Shown here: piece after piece, positions 23,527-32,735 of the stretch
How the letters are laid out: each line of letters opens with the position of its first letter
Numbering within the stretch: position 1 is the stretch's first letter
Assembly: GCF_030913635.1 (NCBI RefSeq)
Contig: NZ_CP133188.1
Coordinates: forward strand, 1,178,001-1,242,000
DNA: 64,000 nt
Direction: 5' to 3'
From: Sedimentibacter sp. MB35-C1
GTDB taxonomy: Bacteria; Bacillota; Clostridia; Tissierellales; Sedimentibacteraceae
Notes under the pieces: generated by a model
The model's input: the letters and a program-made list of their open reading frames with translations, nothing else
What the model was told of the DNA's origin: nothing
The model's database searches: none
Made by a program: the position numbers and the translations under genes

Positions 23527-25632
23527 TCAAAAAATGATTTTGTAAATACTTGCAGTTACAAAGCAGACCGCAAATGCTATTGCAGTAGGTATTATAAAGG
23601 CTGCAACAGTCCATTTAATGCTACCGGTCTCTTTTTTTATTGTCCATAAAGTTGTGGAGCACGGCCAGTGAAGAAGGCTGAACAGCATGACATTAAGTGC
23701 TGTAAGTACGGTCCACCCATTATCCAAAAGTAAGTTCCTCAACTGTCCTATACTCTCAAATTCTGTGAGGGTTCCTGTGGAAAGATATGCCATAAGCAAT
23801 ACAGGAAGAACAATTTCGTTAGCTGGTAACCCTACTATAAATGCCATTAGTATAAAACCGTCAAGTCCTATAATTTTCCCGACAGGGTCTAAAAATTCTG
23901 CAACATGTGCAAGAATACTTATATCTCCTACATATATATTTGCTAACATCCATGTGACTAAACCTGCTGGAGCTGCTACTATTATAGCTCTTGACAAAAC
24001 AAATATAGTTCTGTCAATAATTGATGTGTACAGCAGCCTTCCAATTTGGGGAACTCTGTAAGGTGGTAGTTCTAACGTAAAGGTTGAAGGTATTCCTTTC
24101 AATAGAGTTTTCGAAAGAAGGTATGACACTAAGAGAGTAACACATATACCGATTAAAACCATCAAAGTTATGAAAATTGATGGAACAAGCCCGTTTACGA
24201 GTGAACTTGATGTGATTGCAAAAAATGCAGATGCAATTGCAATAATTGTAGGGAATCTTCCGTTACACGGAACGAAATTGTTTGTAATCACTGCAATAAG
24301 CCTTTCTCTTGGAGAATCAATTATTCTGCAGCCTATAACTCCGGCAGCATTACACCCGAAGCCCATGCACATAGTTAAACATTGCTTGCCGTGAGCGCAT
24401 GCTTTTTTAAAAAGATGATCAAGGTTGAAGGCTACCCTGGGAAGATACCCTAAGTCTTCAAACAATGAAAAAAGAGGAAAAAAAATTGCCATTGGAGGCA
24501 GCATGACTGAAACAACCCAGGCCAATGTACTGTAAACGCCGTCAACTAAAGCACCTATTATGTATTCGTTAGTGCCAGCATTTACCAATAATTCTGATAG
24601 GTGAGGCTTAAGCCCGAATAATAAATTGCTTAGAAACTGCGAAGGAATGTTTGCGCCTTGGATTGTAATCCAGAATATCAAACCCAAAAGAGTAAGCATG
24701 ATGGGTATGCCAAATATTTTGGAGGTTATTATGTCGTCTATTTTTTTATCGCGGTTAATTTTTTTTGTATCTTCTTTAACATAGCGCATCTTTAATTTAT
24801 TTGCATAATTATAATTCATTTCTGAAATTTTTTCTCTTATGTTTGTATTGCATGATTCTATTCCTGTTGATTCAATTATTGACAAAGCACTTTCTTTGCT
24901 CAGATGATTTTCTTTTTTATATGAAAAAATATCAGGAGAGCTATCCAAAAGCCTGAGAGCAGTCCATCTTTCGTTTGAAATATTTAATTTTCTCAAATGG
25001 GGTATTAATTCAGATATTTTTTCTTCGGTTTTATCATCATATTTCAATAAATTAGGCGAGTATTCCAGCCTGTTATAGGAAACTTTTTCAATAGTATTTT
25101 TCAGTTCGTCCATTCCAACTCCGCTTCTGGCAGAAGTAAGTACTATTGGAATGTTTAGTTCTTTTTCGAGCCCTTCTTTATCAATTGTAATATTTTTCTT
25201 TTTTGCTTCATCGATAAGGTTAATACATAGTATTAACTTGTTTGTTATTTCAGAAATTTGAAAAACTAAATTCAAATTTCTCTCAAGGCATGTTGCATCT
25301 GCAACAACAACCACGGCATCATAGTCTCCATAACATATAAAATCCCTTGAAACTTCCTCGTCTTTAGACGCTGCAAACAGTGAATATGATCCGGGAAGGT
25401 CAACTAACACATATTCTGCGTCATTATGTGTGAATTCACCTCTAGCTGAAACAACGGTCTTGCCCGGCCAGTTGCCGGTATGCTGTTTTAATCCGGTCAA
25501 ATAGTTAAATACTGTGCTCTTACCGGTATTTGGATTACCTGCGAGAGCTATTACGTGCTGAAAGTCAGATTTAGAAATGTTAAAAACGTCCTTCATCGAG
25601 TCAGTTTTAACAGATTGTGCGGTCATCGCCAT
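23527..25632 (-). CDS. feoB: Ferrous iron transporter FeoB
   Basis: A 701-residue membrane GTPase importing Fe2+. The N-terminal G domain shows G1 ALAGNPNTGKST (about residue 30), G3 DLPGSYSL near 78 and G4 near 140 (CINLIDEA). A helical GDI-like region follows, then about nine or more membrane helices with the two Gate motifs, including GFGCNAAGVIGCR and CNGRFPT. RBS GGGGGA before ATG at 25632. Downstream of feoA by 13 nt. An iron-responsive palindrome lies at the promoter of the pair. Confidence 0.96.
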   Translation of the reverse strand: MAMTAQSVKTDSMKDVFNISKSDFQHVIALAGNPNTGKSTVFNYLTGLKQHTGNWPGKTVVSARGEFTHNDAEYVLVDLPGSYSLFAASKDEEVSRDFICYGDYDAVVVVADATCLERNLNLVFQISEITNKLILCINLIDEAKKKNITIDKEGLEKELNIPIVLTSARSGVGMDELKNTIEKVSYNRLEYSPNLLKYDDKTEEKISELIPHLRKLNISNERWTALRLLDSSPDIFSYKKENHLSKESALSIIESTGIESCNTNIREKISEMNYNYANKLKMRYVKEDTKKINRDKKIDDIITSKIFGIPIMLTLLGLIFWITIQGANIPSQFLSNLLFGLKPHLSELLVNAGTNEYIIGALVDGVYSTLAWVVSVMLPPMAIFFPLFSLFEDLGYLPRVAFNLDHLFKKACAHGKQCLTMCMGFGCNAAGVIGCRIIDSPRERLIAVITNNFVPCNGRFPTIIAIASAFFAITSSSLVNGLVPSIFITLMVLIGICVTLLVSYLLSKTLLKGIPSTFTLELPPYRVPQIGRLLYTSIIDRTIFVLSRAIIVAAPAGLVTWMLANIYVGDISILAHVAEFLDPVGKIIGLDGFILMAFIVGLPANEIVLPVLLMAYLSTGTLTEFESIGQLRNLLLDNGWTVLTALNVMLFSLLHWPCSTTLWTIKKETGSIKWTVAAFIIPTAIAFAVCFVTASIYKIIF

Positions 25633-25645
25633 AATTAGTCCCCCC

Positions 25646-25867
25646 TTACATAATTTCTATAAGGCTTGATTCTTCTTTTCTAAGTGCGATCATTGCCCCA
25701 CGAATTCTAAATACTGTTAAATTGTTTTTTGGACCTTTCCTTAATACTTCTATATTTGCCCCATTAGTAACTCCTAAAGCTAGTAATCTTTCCTTTAGTA
25801 AATTTTGAGCATCGTTTTTTTTAACTTTTACGACTTCTCCTATATTTGCATGAGTCAAAACTTTCAT
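25646..25867 (-). CDS. feoA: Ferrous iron transport protein FeoA
   Basis: A 73-residue SH3-like FeoA: begins MKVLTHANIGEVVKVKK, with RLLALGVTNGANIEVLRKGP in the centre and a C-terminal IALRKEESSLIEI. It is required for FeoB activity in characterised systems. ATG at 25867 follows GAGGTGATAT. First gene of the feoAB operon. Confidence 0.94.
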   Translation of the reverse strand: MKVLTHANIGEVVKVKKNDAQNLLKERLLALGVTNGANIEVLRKGPKNNLTVFRIRGAMIALRKEESSLIEIM

Positions 25868-25907
25868 ATTATATCACCTCTGTCAGATTTGCATTAAAAT
25901 AATAAAT

Positions 25908-25921
25908 TTAGCTAAAGCTAA
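25908..25921 (-). promoter_or_regulatory. Palindromic operator, DtxR/IdeR-like, over the feoA start site
   Basis: TTAGCT-AA-AGCTAA is a perfect inverted repeat whose half-site resembles the TTAGGTTAG family of DtxR-type iron regulators. On the minus strand it lies just after a -10 TAATAT (25932-25937), itself 17 bp from a -35-like GTGTCA (25955-25960). A repressor bound here would cover the transcription start. The 307-bp gap between feoA and the next small gene otherwise shows nothing. Confidence 0.5.
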
Positions 25922-26174
25922 CTTCTAGCATATATTATGTTTTTTATTAAGTTTTGACACTATTTTTAAGAAAAATAAAATTAATTACAAATATTTAATA
26001 AAAACAACATTGTAAGACACTATGGCTTGTATATATAATGGACATGTAAAAATTCCCCCTCTATTTATTATATTTGATTGTTCAGTGTTTGAGCTAGGTT
26101 ATTCCTGGTTCTTTTTTTATTATTAGATATGCTTTCAATAAGAAAAAACCAAAATAAACTGTAAAGAAAGATTG

Positions 26175-26309
26175 TCACTTCTGATTTTCGTCAACATCTT
26201 TTTTTCTTTCTTCTACCTCAAAATCGTTTGGTATATATACATTTCCCGGGTTTGTTTGAGTTGTGTTTTTCATTTTTAGTTTATTTACAAGCTTTGTTAT
26301 AATAGCCAT
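26175..26309 (-). CDS. Small hypothetical protein upstream of feoAB
   Basis: A 44-residue protein that I do not recognise. The ATG at 26309 follows GGTGGTGAG, better than an upstream in-frame start. It has a basic amphipathic N-terminus (MAIITKLVNKLKMKN) and an acidic/Lys-rich tail (EVEERKKDVDENQK). It is 307 nt upstream of feoA on the same strand, with an independent promoter region in between. No cysteine or membrane segment. Confidence 0.5.
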   Translation of the reverse strand: MAIITKLVNKLKMKNTTQTNPGNVYIPNDFEVEERKKDVDENQK

Positions 26310-26528
26310 TTTCTCACCACCTTTATTGAAATAATGTTTTTTGTAAGGCTTGGACAAATGAGTATTTGCCTTTTATTTTATTATGATGATTTTTAATTTT
26401 GTTATTACTTCCTTTATAATACATATTTTCTAAAGTATAGTTAATTTTTAAAATAAATATCCATTAACTAAATCAGCAGTTTTGAATAACATAATGTAGA
26501 TAGCTTTTACAACTGGCGGAGGTAGAAA

Positions 26529-27284
26529 ATGGAGTATATATGCGAATTAAAAAATATCTCTAAAAGATTTCATACAATAAATAATGAAACAAAAGCTTTA
26601 GAAGATTTGTCTTTAAGAGTAAAAAAGGGAGAAATTGTGTCTATTGTAGGCCCGTCAGGGTCAGGAAAATCAACTGTATTGAATTTAATTGCAGGTCTGG
26701 AAGAACCATCTGCGGGTCAAATAAAGGTAAATACCGACAGTATAGGTTTTATGTTTCAAAAAGATCAGCTCTATGAATGGAGGAATATATATAAAAACTG
26801 TCTATTAGGACTGGAAGTAAAAAAAATGGCTACAGAGGAAAACAAAAATAAGGTGATGAATATGCTGAAAAATTATGGATTGTATAGTTTTAGAAACCAT
26901 TATCCTAGTCAGCTGTCTGGGGGCATGAGGCAGAGGGCGGCTTTGGTGCGAACATTGGCTGTAGAACCGGATTTGCTGCTGCTGGATGAACCTTTTTCGG
27001 CCTTAGATTATCAAACAAGATTATCTGTAGGAAATGAAGTTGGACAGATATTGAGAAAAGAAAAGATTACTACTGTATTGGTAACGCATGACATTCCGGA
27101 AGCTGTAAGTATTTCTGACAGAGTCATTGTATTTACTGAAAGGCCTGCAAGGGTAAAGAAAGATTATGAAATAAAATTTGATGAATGCGAAGGAGGAAGA
27201 ACCCCGATGAAATGCAGAAATACTTTGGAGTTTGGAGAATATTTCAGACAGATATGGAGGGATTTGGATGCGGGAGAAAATTAA
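26529..27284 (+). CDS. SsuB/TauB-like ABC importer ATP-binding protein
   Basis: A 251-residue nucleotide-binding subunit. Walker [10 protein letters not shown] near residue 41, Q-loop FMFQKDQLYEWR near 80, signature LSGGMRQRAALVRT near 130, Walker B LLLLDEPFSALD near 150, and VTHD near 185. This is the nitrate/sulfonate/taurine import class. It has a C-terminal extension after the D-loop region. The permease gene starts inside its last codons. No binding protein is adjacent. Confidence 0.9.
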   Translation: MEYICELKNISKRFHTINNETKALEDLSLRVKKGEIVSIVGPSGSGKSTVLNLIAGLEEPSAGQIKVNTDSIGFMFQKDQLYEWRNIYKNCLLGLEVKKMATEENKNKVMNMLKNYGLYSFRNHYPSQLSGGMRQRAALVRTLAVEPDLLLLDEPFSALDYQTRLSVGNEVGQILRKEKITTVLVTHDIPEAVSISDRVIVFTERPARVKKDYEIKFDECEGGRTPMKCRNTLEFGEYFRQIWRDLDAGEN

Positions 27285-28086
27285 GGCTGAGCCGATAAAT
27301 ATGTCTAAGGAGCATGAGCAATATTTAAGATCAATAAAAAAAGAAAAGAGTTTTATAAAGATAATGCAAATATTGATATTTGTTATTTTTATTGCTTTGT
27401 GGGAGTGGGCAGCAGTTAATAATCATGTAGATAGATTTTTAACTAGCACTCCAAGCGCAATTTTTGAACTTATTGTTAAATTTATAGAAGATGGAAGCCT
27501 CTTTAAACATTTATACGTGTCAACAACGGAAACAATCGCTGGTTTTTTTGTTGGAACAATCGCAGGTCTTTTAATGGCAATTTTATTATGGTGGTTTGAG
27601 CGGCTTGCTAAAATAACAGATCCCTATATTGTGATACTGAACAGTCTGCCAAAGACAGCGCTGGCACCCATAATAATTTTGTGGGCCGGAATGGGTTTTT
27701 CAGGTATAGTGGTTACCGCTGCATCCATATCTGTTGTTGTTACAACAATGACATTGTATACAGGATTTACAAGCGTGGAGAAGGATAAAATAGTATTGCT
27801 TAAAACCATGGGAGCAAATAAATATCAAATTTTAAAAAAAGTTATTATTCCCGCTAACATACCGAGCATTATGAGCGTAATAAGAGTGAATATAGGGTTG
27901 TCGTGGATAGGGGTAATTGTCGGAGAGTTTCTTGTTTCAAAGGCAGGTATCGGATATCTCATATTGTACGGAAGCCAGACATTTAAACTTGACTTGGTTA
28001 TGATGGGGGTTTTTGTACTGGGAGTTATAGCTGCAATAATGTACTTTTTTGCTGCATGGCTGGAGAAAAAGGTAATAAAGTATTGA
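27268..28086 (+). CDS. SsuC/TauC-like ABC importer permease
   Basis: A 272-residue permease with six membrane helices and the family's SWIGVIVGEFLVSKAGIGYLI coupling region near residue 215. The ATG at 27268 follows TGGAGGGA and overlaps the ATPase gene by 17 nt; a longer in-frame start lacks a site. The pair lacks a substrate-binding protein here; an orphan NMT1-type binding protein is encoded at 62391-63395. Confidence 0.88.
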   Translation: MREKIKAEPINMSKEHEQYLRSIKKEKSFIKIMQILIFVIFIALWEWAAVNNHVDRFLTSTPSAIFELIVKFIEDGSLFKHLYVSTTETIAGFFVGTIAGLLMAILLWWFERLAKITDPYIVILNSLPKTALAPIIILWAGMGFSGIVVTAASISVVVTTMTLYTGFTSVEKDKIVLLKTMGANKYQILKKVIIPANIPSIMSVIRVNIGLSWIGVIVGEFLVSKAGIGYLILYGSQTFKLDLVMMGVFVLGVIAAIMYFFAAWLEKKVIKY

Positions 28087-28161
28087 ATAACAGCATTCTT
28101 TGTTATATAATTAATAACTAGACAAATTTTTATACAATATGACAGCACAATGAGGTGTACT

Positions 28162-28701
28162 ATGGAATTAGGAGATAAGGTAAGATCATTAAGGCTTAAA
28201 CAAAAAATCAGCATAGAGCAGCTTTCTGTAATGACCGGGTTGAGTAAAGGGCTAATAAGCCAGATAGAAAGAGATATTACGGGGCCTTCAGTTGCATCAT
28301 TGTGGAAGATTTCGAAAGCTTTGAATGTGACCATGAATTATTTCTTTGATGAATATGATGATTTTAATAAAGTTGTCAGAAAAAATGAAAGAAAAAAAAT
28401 AATGATGAAAAATGGAGACAGGACTTATGAACTGCTTAGTCCTAATCTTAAAAAACAAATAGAAATGTTGTGGATTGAAATTGAGCCTAATGAATCTAAT
28501 TCTGAAGACCTGATAAGCCATGAGGGCGAAGAGTGCGGCGTTGTTATTAAGGGTAATCTTCAAGTTTTATCAGGTGATAAAGTTTACAATCTTGAAGAAG
28601 GGGACAGCATATATCTTGACAGTACCATACCACACAGATATATAAATCCAGGTTCCGAACAGTCAGTTTCCATATGGGCAATGGTACCTCCAAGTTTCTA
28701 G
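28162..28701 (+). CDS. XRE-family regulator with C-terminal cupin
   Basis: A 179-residue regulator. The N-terminal HTH (residues about 4-60) reads KVRSLRLKQKISIEQLSVMTGLSKGLISQIERD. A C-terminal cupin (about 100-175) contains ISHEGEECGVVIKGNL and GDSIYLDSTIPHRY. This PuuR/SinR-cupin class senses small molecules such as amino acids, polyamines or peptides. The ATG at 28162 is favoured because GAGGTG lies in front of it. It is followed by a terminator and then a DUF819-dipeptidase operon whose promoter carries a palindrome that it may bind (inference). Confidence 0.9.
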   Translation: MELGDKVRSLRLKQKISIEQLSVMTGLSKGLISQIERDITGPSVASLWKISKALNVTMNYFFDEYDDFNKVVRKNERKKIMMKNGDRTYELLSPNLKKQIEMLWIEIEPNESNSEDLISHEGEECGVVIKGNLQVLSGDKVYNLEEGDSIYLDSTIPHRYINPGSEQSVSIWAMVPPSF

Positions 28702-28773
28702 ATGTGTGGAAATTGAAGCCGTATGGAGTTGAATAAATATTAATTATTGAATAGTATATTTTAAGCTTTGCAT

Positions 28774-28806
28774 TAACCCCAGATTTTTTATTCTGGGGTT
28801 GTTTTA
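28774..28806 (+). terminator. Terminator after the XRE-cupin gene
   Basis: AACCCCAGA-TTTTTTAT-TCTGGGGTT followed by GTTTTAT. Confidence 0.85.
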
Positions 28807-28938
28807 TATCATAAAATATTTTTTATAGTCTGCTTGGATGAGAGCGAAGCTTGTAATTGCATGAGAAAGCGCTATGTAAATGCCTCTTGGACATACAATT
28901 CATAAAATCAAAATAAGTTCAATAAAATGAAAAAAACG

Positions 28939-28990
28939 TTGACATGGTTTTTATAATATACTATACTTGTAATATATTCAATATATTGAA
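28939..28990 (+). promoter_or_regulatory. Promoter and palindromic operator of the DUF819-dipeptidase operon
   Basis: TTGACA (28939) and TATACT (28962) are 17 bp apart. A perfect 14-bp palindrome TTCAATATATTGAA (28977-28990) lies at the expected transcription start, where a repressor would block initiation. The gap 28702-29019 holds nothing else beyond the terminator at 28774. Confidence 0.65.
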
Positions 28991-29019
28991 CACAGTAAAA
29001 CAATTATAGGAGGATTTAT

Positions 29020-30225
29020 ATGTCTAATTCATTTATCAGTCCTGATAACTTATGGGTGCTATGGGCAATAGTAACAGGATGGGCAGCTTTCAGTATTTAC
29101 TTAGAGCAAAAATACAAATGGGCTGCAAAGGTTTCGGGTGCTATAATAGCACTGGTGGGAGCAATGACTCTGTCTAACCTTAATATTATACCAACCGATT
29201 CATCAGTATATGATGTGATATGGAGTTATGTAGTCCCTCTTGCAATTCCGCTACTGCTTCTTCAATGTAATATAAAGAAAATATGGAAAGAAAGCGGACG
29301 AATATTGCTGATTTTTTTAATAGGAGCAATTGGTACAGTTGCGGGTTCAACAGCAGGGTTTTATTTGCTGGGAAAACATGTTCCGTATCTTGCTGAAATA
29401 ACAGGCATGATGACAGGCTCATATATCGGCGGAGGGGTAAACTTTGTTGCTCTGGCTGATTCGTTTGAAATTCCGGGAGAGATGGTATCTGCAACTATTG
29501 TAGCAGATAACATGCTGATGGCGCTGTATTTTCTGGCATTGATTGCAATTCCATCTTTAAAATTATTTAGAAAACACTTCAGACATCCGTATATTGATAA
29601 GGTTGAAAGTATTGAAACTTCTGAAGGTGAAACCAGTGCAGCAGCATTTTGGAAAGGAAAGGACATTTCTTTGAAGGATATTGCTTATGCAGTGGCTACA
29701 AGTTTTATTATAGTAGCTGTATCTTCTGAAGTATCAAAATTATTAGCGGAAATTATACCAACTTCTAATTTTCTGCTTAAACTATTTAATGTTATGCTGG
29801 GCAATCAATACTTGATTATTACTACGCTTACCATGCTGCTGGCAACTTTTATGCCCGGATTCTTTGGAAATATTCAAGGCGCTCAGGAAATAGGAACATT
29901 TTTAATTTACTTGTTCTTTGTTGTTATAGGAGTTCCTGCTTCTATTCCGCTGATTATTCAAAATTCACCCCTATTGCTTTTGTTCTGCGGAGTAATTGTT
30001 ATCATTAACATGACGGTGTCATTTGGAATAGGAAGATTGTTCAATTTCAGCGTCGAAGAAATAGTGTTGGCATCAAATGCGAATATTGGAGGACCTACAA
30101 CTGCTGCAGCAATGGCTATATCTAAAGGATGGAACGATTTAGTTGCTCCTATTATGTTAGTAGGAACCTTTGGGTATGTTATAGGAACGTATTCGGGAAT
30201 TATATTGGGAAACTTTTTAATGTAA
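29020..30225 (+). CDS. DUF819 family membrane protein
   Basis: A 401-residue protein with about ten hydrophobic helices and the DUF819 landmarks GSYIGGGVNFVAL near residue 135 and ASNANIGGPTTAAAMA near 355. This family is membrane-bound, function not settled; a transport role is likely. Its partner gene 13 nt downstream encodes a dipeptidase, so uptake of dipeptides or related compounds is a reasonable inference. ATG follows AGGAGG. Confidence 0.88.
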   Translation: MSNSFISPDNLWVLWAIVTGWAAFSIYLEQKYKWAAKVSGAIIALVGAMTLSNLNIIPTDSSVYDVIWSYVVPLAIPLLLLQCNIKKIWKESGRILLIFLIGAIGTVAGSTAGFYLLGKHVPYLAEITGMMTGSYIGGGVNFVALADSFEIPGEMVSATIVADNMLMALYFLALIAIPSLKLFRKHFRHPYIDKVESIETSEGETSAAAFWKGKDISLKDIAYAVATSFIIVAVSSEVSKLLAEIIPTSNFLLKLFNVMLGNQYLIITTLTMLLATFMPGFFGNIQGAQEIGTFLIYLFFVVIGVPASIPLIIQNSPLLLLFCGVIVIINMTVSFGIGRLFNFSVEEIVLASNANIGGPTTAAAMAISKGWNDLVAPIMLVGTFGYVIGTYSGIILGNFLM

Positions 30226-30238
30226 GGAGATATTTATA

Positions 30239-31213
30239 ATGATTTTTGACGGCCATTCAGATATCTGGTCAGATGTTACCAAAAAAACCTTAGATGGTGA
30301 AAAGGATATTTTAAGAAAGTACCATTTAAAAAAGCTACGTAAAGGAAGGATATCGGGCAGTATTTTTGTAATTTGGGTTGATCCGCCTTATACGGATAAT
30401 CCATATAAAAGAACTATGGAAATAATGGACTCAATAAATAAGGAACTAGAATTCTGCAAGAAAGAGTTAATAATTGCCAAATCTTATGAAGATATAGGCA
30501 AAGCTGTTGAGGAAGATAAGTTTTATATATTTATTGGACTGGAGGGGCTTAGCAGTATAGGCGGCAACCTTGAGTTAATTGATTCATACTATGATTTTGG
30601 TGCAAGACATGCATCGTTAACTTGGAATGAAGAAAATCTGCTTGCTACCGGAGTTAAGGGAAATCCGGATAGGGGACTCTCGGAACTTGGGAAAAAAGCT
30701 GTTGAAAAAATCAACAAAAAAAACATGCTTATGGATGTTTCTCACTTGAATGAAAAGTCGTTTTGGGATGTGGTTAGTACGACAGACGCTCCTATAATCG
30801 CTTCACATTCAAATTGCAGAGCCTTATGTAATGTTCCAAGAAACTTAACGGATGATCAGCTAAAAAAAATTGCAGAGACTGATGGATTGGTAGGCATTAA
30901 TTCATTTAATCAGTTTGTCCATAAAGATAAGAATAAACAAAATGTAGAAATGCTTGTAAGGCATGTCGCTCATATGGCTGAAATTATGGGAACCGATCAT
31001 ATAGGTGTGGGCATGGATTATTGTGACTTTTTAGATGATAGCTCAATGAACAGCTTCAGTTCACAAGAAACTTCGTATACAAGAGGTCTTGAGGATGCTT
31101 CTAAGAGCTATAACATTATTGAAGAAATGAGGAAAGCAGGATTTTCAAAAGAAGAAATTGAAAAGATTGCATACAAAAACTTCCACAGAGTTATAAAAAC
31201 TGTAATAAAGTAG
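30239..31213 (+). CDS. Membrane dipeptidase, M19 family
   Basis: A 324-residue cytoplasmic metallopeptidase of the renal dipeptidase family. N-terminal FDGHSDIW provides the first His/Asp metal ligands, EGL near residue 105 the bridging Glu, DVSHLNEKSFWDV the next His near 180, and SHSNCRALCNVPRNLTDDQL the HS(N)-R block. GVGMDYCDF is near 260. M19 enzymes cleave L,L and L,D dipeptides with two zinc ions. Co-transcribed with the DUF819 gene; no signal peptide. Confidence 0.93.
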   Translation: MIFDGHSDIWSDVTKKTLDGEKDILRKYHLKKLRKGRISGSIFVIWVDPPYTDNPYKRTMEIMDSINKELEFCKKELIIAKSYEDIGKAVEEDKFYIFIGLEGLSSIGGNLELIDSYYDFGARHASLTWNEENLLATGVKGNPDRGLSELGKKAVEKINKKNMLMDVSHLNEKSFWDVVSTTDAPIIASHSNCRALCNVPRNLTDDQLKKIAETDGLVGINSFNQFVHKDKNKQNVEMLVRHVAHMAEIMGTDHIGVGMDYCDFLDDSSMNSFSSQETSYTRGLEDASKSYNIIEEMRKAGFSKEEIEKIAYKNFHRVIKTVIK

Positions 31214-31257
31214 CTGCATTTAATTTTATCTTTAAAGTATGCTATTTATAAATCTGA

Positions 31258-31279
31258 AACCCGCTTTAGGCGGGTTTTT
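31258..31279 (+). terminator. Terminator after the dipeptidase gene
   Basis: AACCCGC-TTTAG-GCGGGTT followed by TTT. Confidence 0.85.
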
Positions 31280-31408
31280 CATTTTGTGAAAGCAATGTTT
31301 TGAATATGCTTGCAACAAAGACATATAATATCAAATGCACTAAAAAAATTGAATAAAGCACAATATTATGCTAAACTAAATGCATATTAAACAGAAAGGA
31401 AACATACT

Positions 31409-31957
31409 ATGAACGCGACACAAATAATTTATCCGTTAATATTTATATTTGCTGTTTATTTTGTTTTTTCAAATTTTAAGAAAACTCTTAAGCAGAAAAA
31501 AGAAAATATGAAGCCGTTGCTTTACCTTGATCAGGATGATAAGACAAGACATAATATAAGTGCTATCGTAATCATACTTGTAGTTGCTTTAGCTGTATTT
31601 TTGATTTCCGGAGCAATACGTACAAACAGCTTAAATCTTGAAGGATTTTTTTCAATGGTACTTTTGCCGCTGCTTATGGTGTTTTTGTACATACCTTTGA
31701 CAAAAAAGACCATGATTTCAACTTTAGGAATCCATAAGAGAGGAGCATTGATAAGGTGGGAAGAGATTAAAGGCATTAACTATTTAAAGCCTAACGATAA
31801 AAATCAGGTTAAGGCAAAAATAATATATGTTTTTGCAGGGAGAGATACAACAATGGAACTTACATTTAATAAGGGTGATTCACAGCTTGATATTTTTAAG
31901 GAGACAGCAAAAGAATACAGAAACATAAAGAAGAAGGAAAAGAAAAGTGGAAAATAA
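31409..31957 (+). CDS. Membrane protein with C-terminal soluble domain, function unknown
   Basis: A 182-residue protein with helices at about residues 5-22, 50-70 and 82-98. A soluble C-terminal domain follows, containing TMISTLGIHKRGALIRWEEI and an RDTTMELTF strand. The LGIHKRG…RWEEIKGI pattern is like PH-like domains of small clostridial membrane proteins (DUF5673-like). The last 10 residues overlap the tatD start by 11 nt, so it is coupled to tatD. Confidence 0.75.
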   Translation: MNATQIIYPLIFIFAVYFVFSNFKKTLKQKKENMKPLLYLDQDDKTRHNISAIVIILVVALAVFLISGAIRTNSLNLEGFFSMVLLPLLMVFLYIPLTKKTMISTLGIHKRGALIRWEEIKGINYLKPNDKNQVKAKIIYVFAGRDTTMELTFNKGDSQLDIFKETAKEYRNIKKKEKKSGK

Positions 31958-32732
31958 ATTTATTGATAGTCATGTCCATTTAGATGATGAAAAGTTTGAT
32001 CATGATAGAGAAGCTCTGATAAGCTCTCTTTATGAAAATGGAATCGAACTTGTTTTAAATCCGGGATCTGATTTAGATACGTCAAAAGCGGCAGTAGGAT
32101 TAGCCGATAAATATCCGTTTATATTTGCAGCTGTTGGGTGTCATCCTCATGATTCAAGGCTTATGAATGATGATACAATGGATGCATTCAGGAGACTTTC
32201 TGAAAATAAAAAAGTATTGGGAATAGGTGAAATAGGTCTTGATTATTATTATGACAATTCCGATAGAGAAACACAGAAAATATGGTTTAGAGAGCAGATA
32301 AGACTGGCTAAGGAGCTTGATCTGCCGTACATAGTTCATGACAGAGATGCACACGAAGATGTTTTGAAAATTATGAAAGAAGAGCACTATTCAGGAACGA
32401 GAGGAATACTTCATTGTTATTCGAGCAGTGTTGAAATGGCAAAAGAATTTATTAAACTGGGGTTTTATATTTCTTTAGGAGGACCGGTTACTTTCAAGAA
32501 GTCAAAGACTCCAAAGCATGTGGCAAAAGAGGTGCCGCTTGACAAACTGCTGATAGAGACCGACTGCCCTTACCTTGCTCCAGAGCCGTTTAGAGGAAAA
32601 AGAAATGAACCTAAGCATGTTAAATTTGTTGCTGAGGAAATAGCACGTATAAGGGAAGTAAGCACAGATTTAATTGCGGAAAAAACAAAGGAAAATTTTT
32701 ATAGGTTATTTAATTTAAAGCAGGAGAGTTAA
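31947..32732 (+). CDS. tatD: TatD-family metal-dependent hydrolase
   Basis: A 261-residue TIM-barrel deoxyribonuclease-like hydrolase. FIDSHVHLDDEKF has the HxH metal site, GIGEIGLDYYY the Glu, YIVHDRDAHED and LHCYSSS further His ligands, and LIETDCPYLAPEPFRGKRNEP the Asp near residue 205. GTG start at 31947 lies inside the previous gene, preceded by GAAAAG; it is a weak site but the only plausible start. Followed 3 nt later by the glycosylase gene. Confidence 0.93.
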   Translation: MENKFIDSHVHLDDEKFDHDREALISSLYENGIELVLNPGSDLDTSKAAVGLADKYPFIFAAVGCHPHDSRLMNDDTMDAFRRLSENKKVLGIGEIGLDYYYDNSDRETQKIWFREQIRLAKELDLPYIVHDRDAHEDVLKIMKEEHYSGTRGILHCYSSSVEMAKEFIKLGFYISLGGPVTFKKSKTPKHVAKEVPLDKLLIETDCPYLAPEPFRGKRNEPKHVKFVAEEIARIREVSTDLIAEKTKENFYRLFNLKQES

Positions 32733-32735
32733 GCT

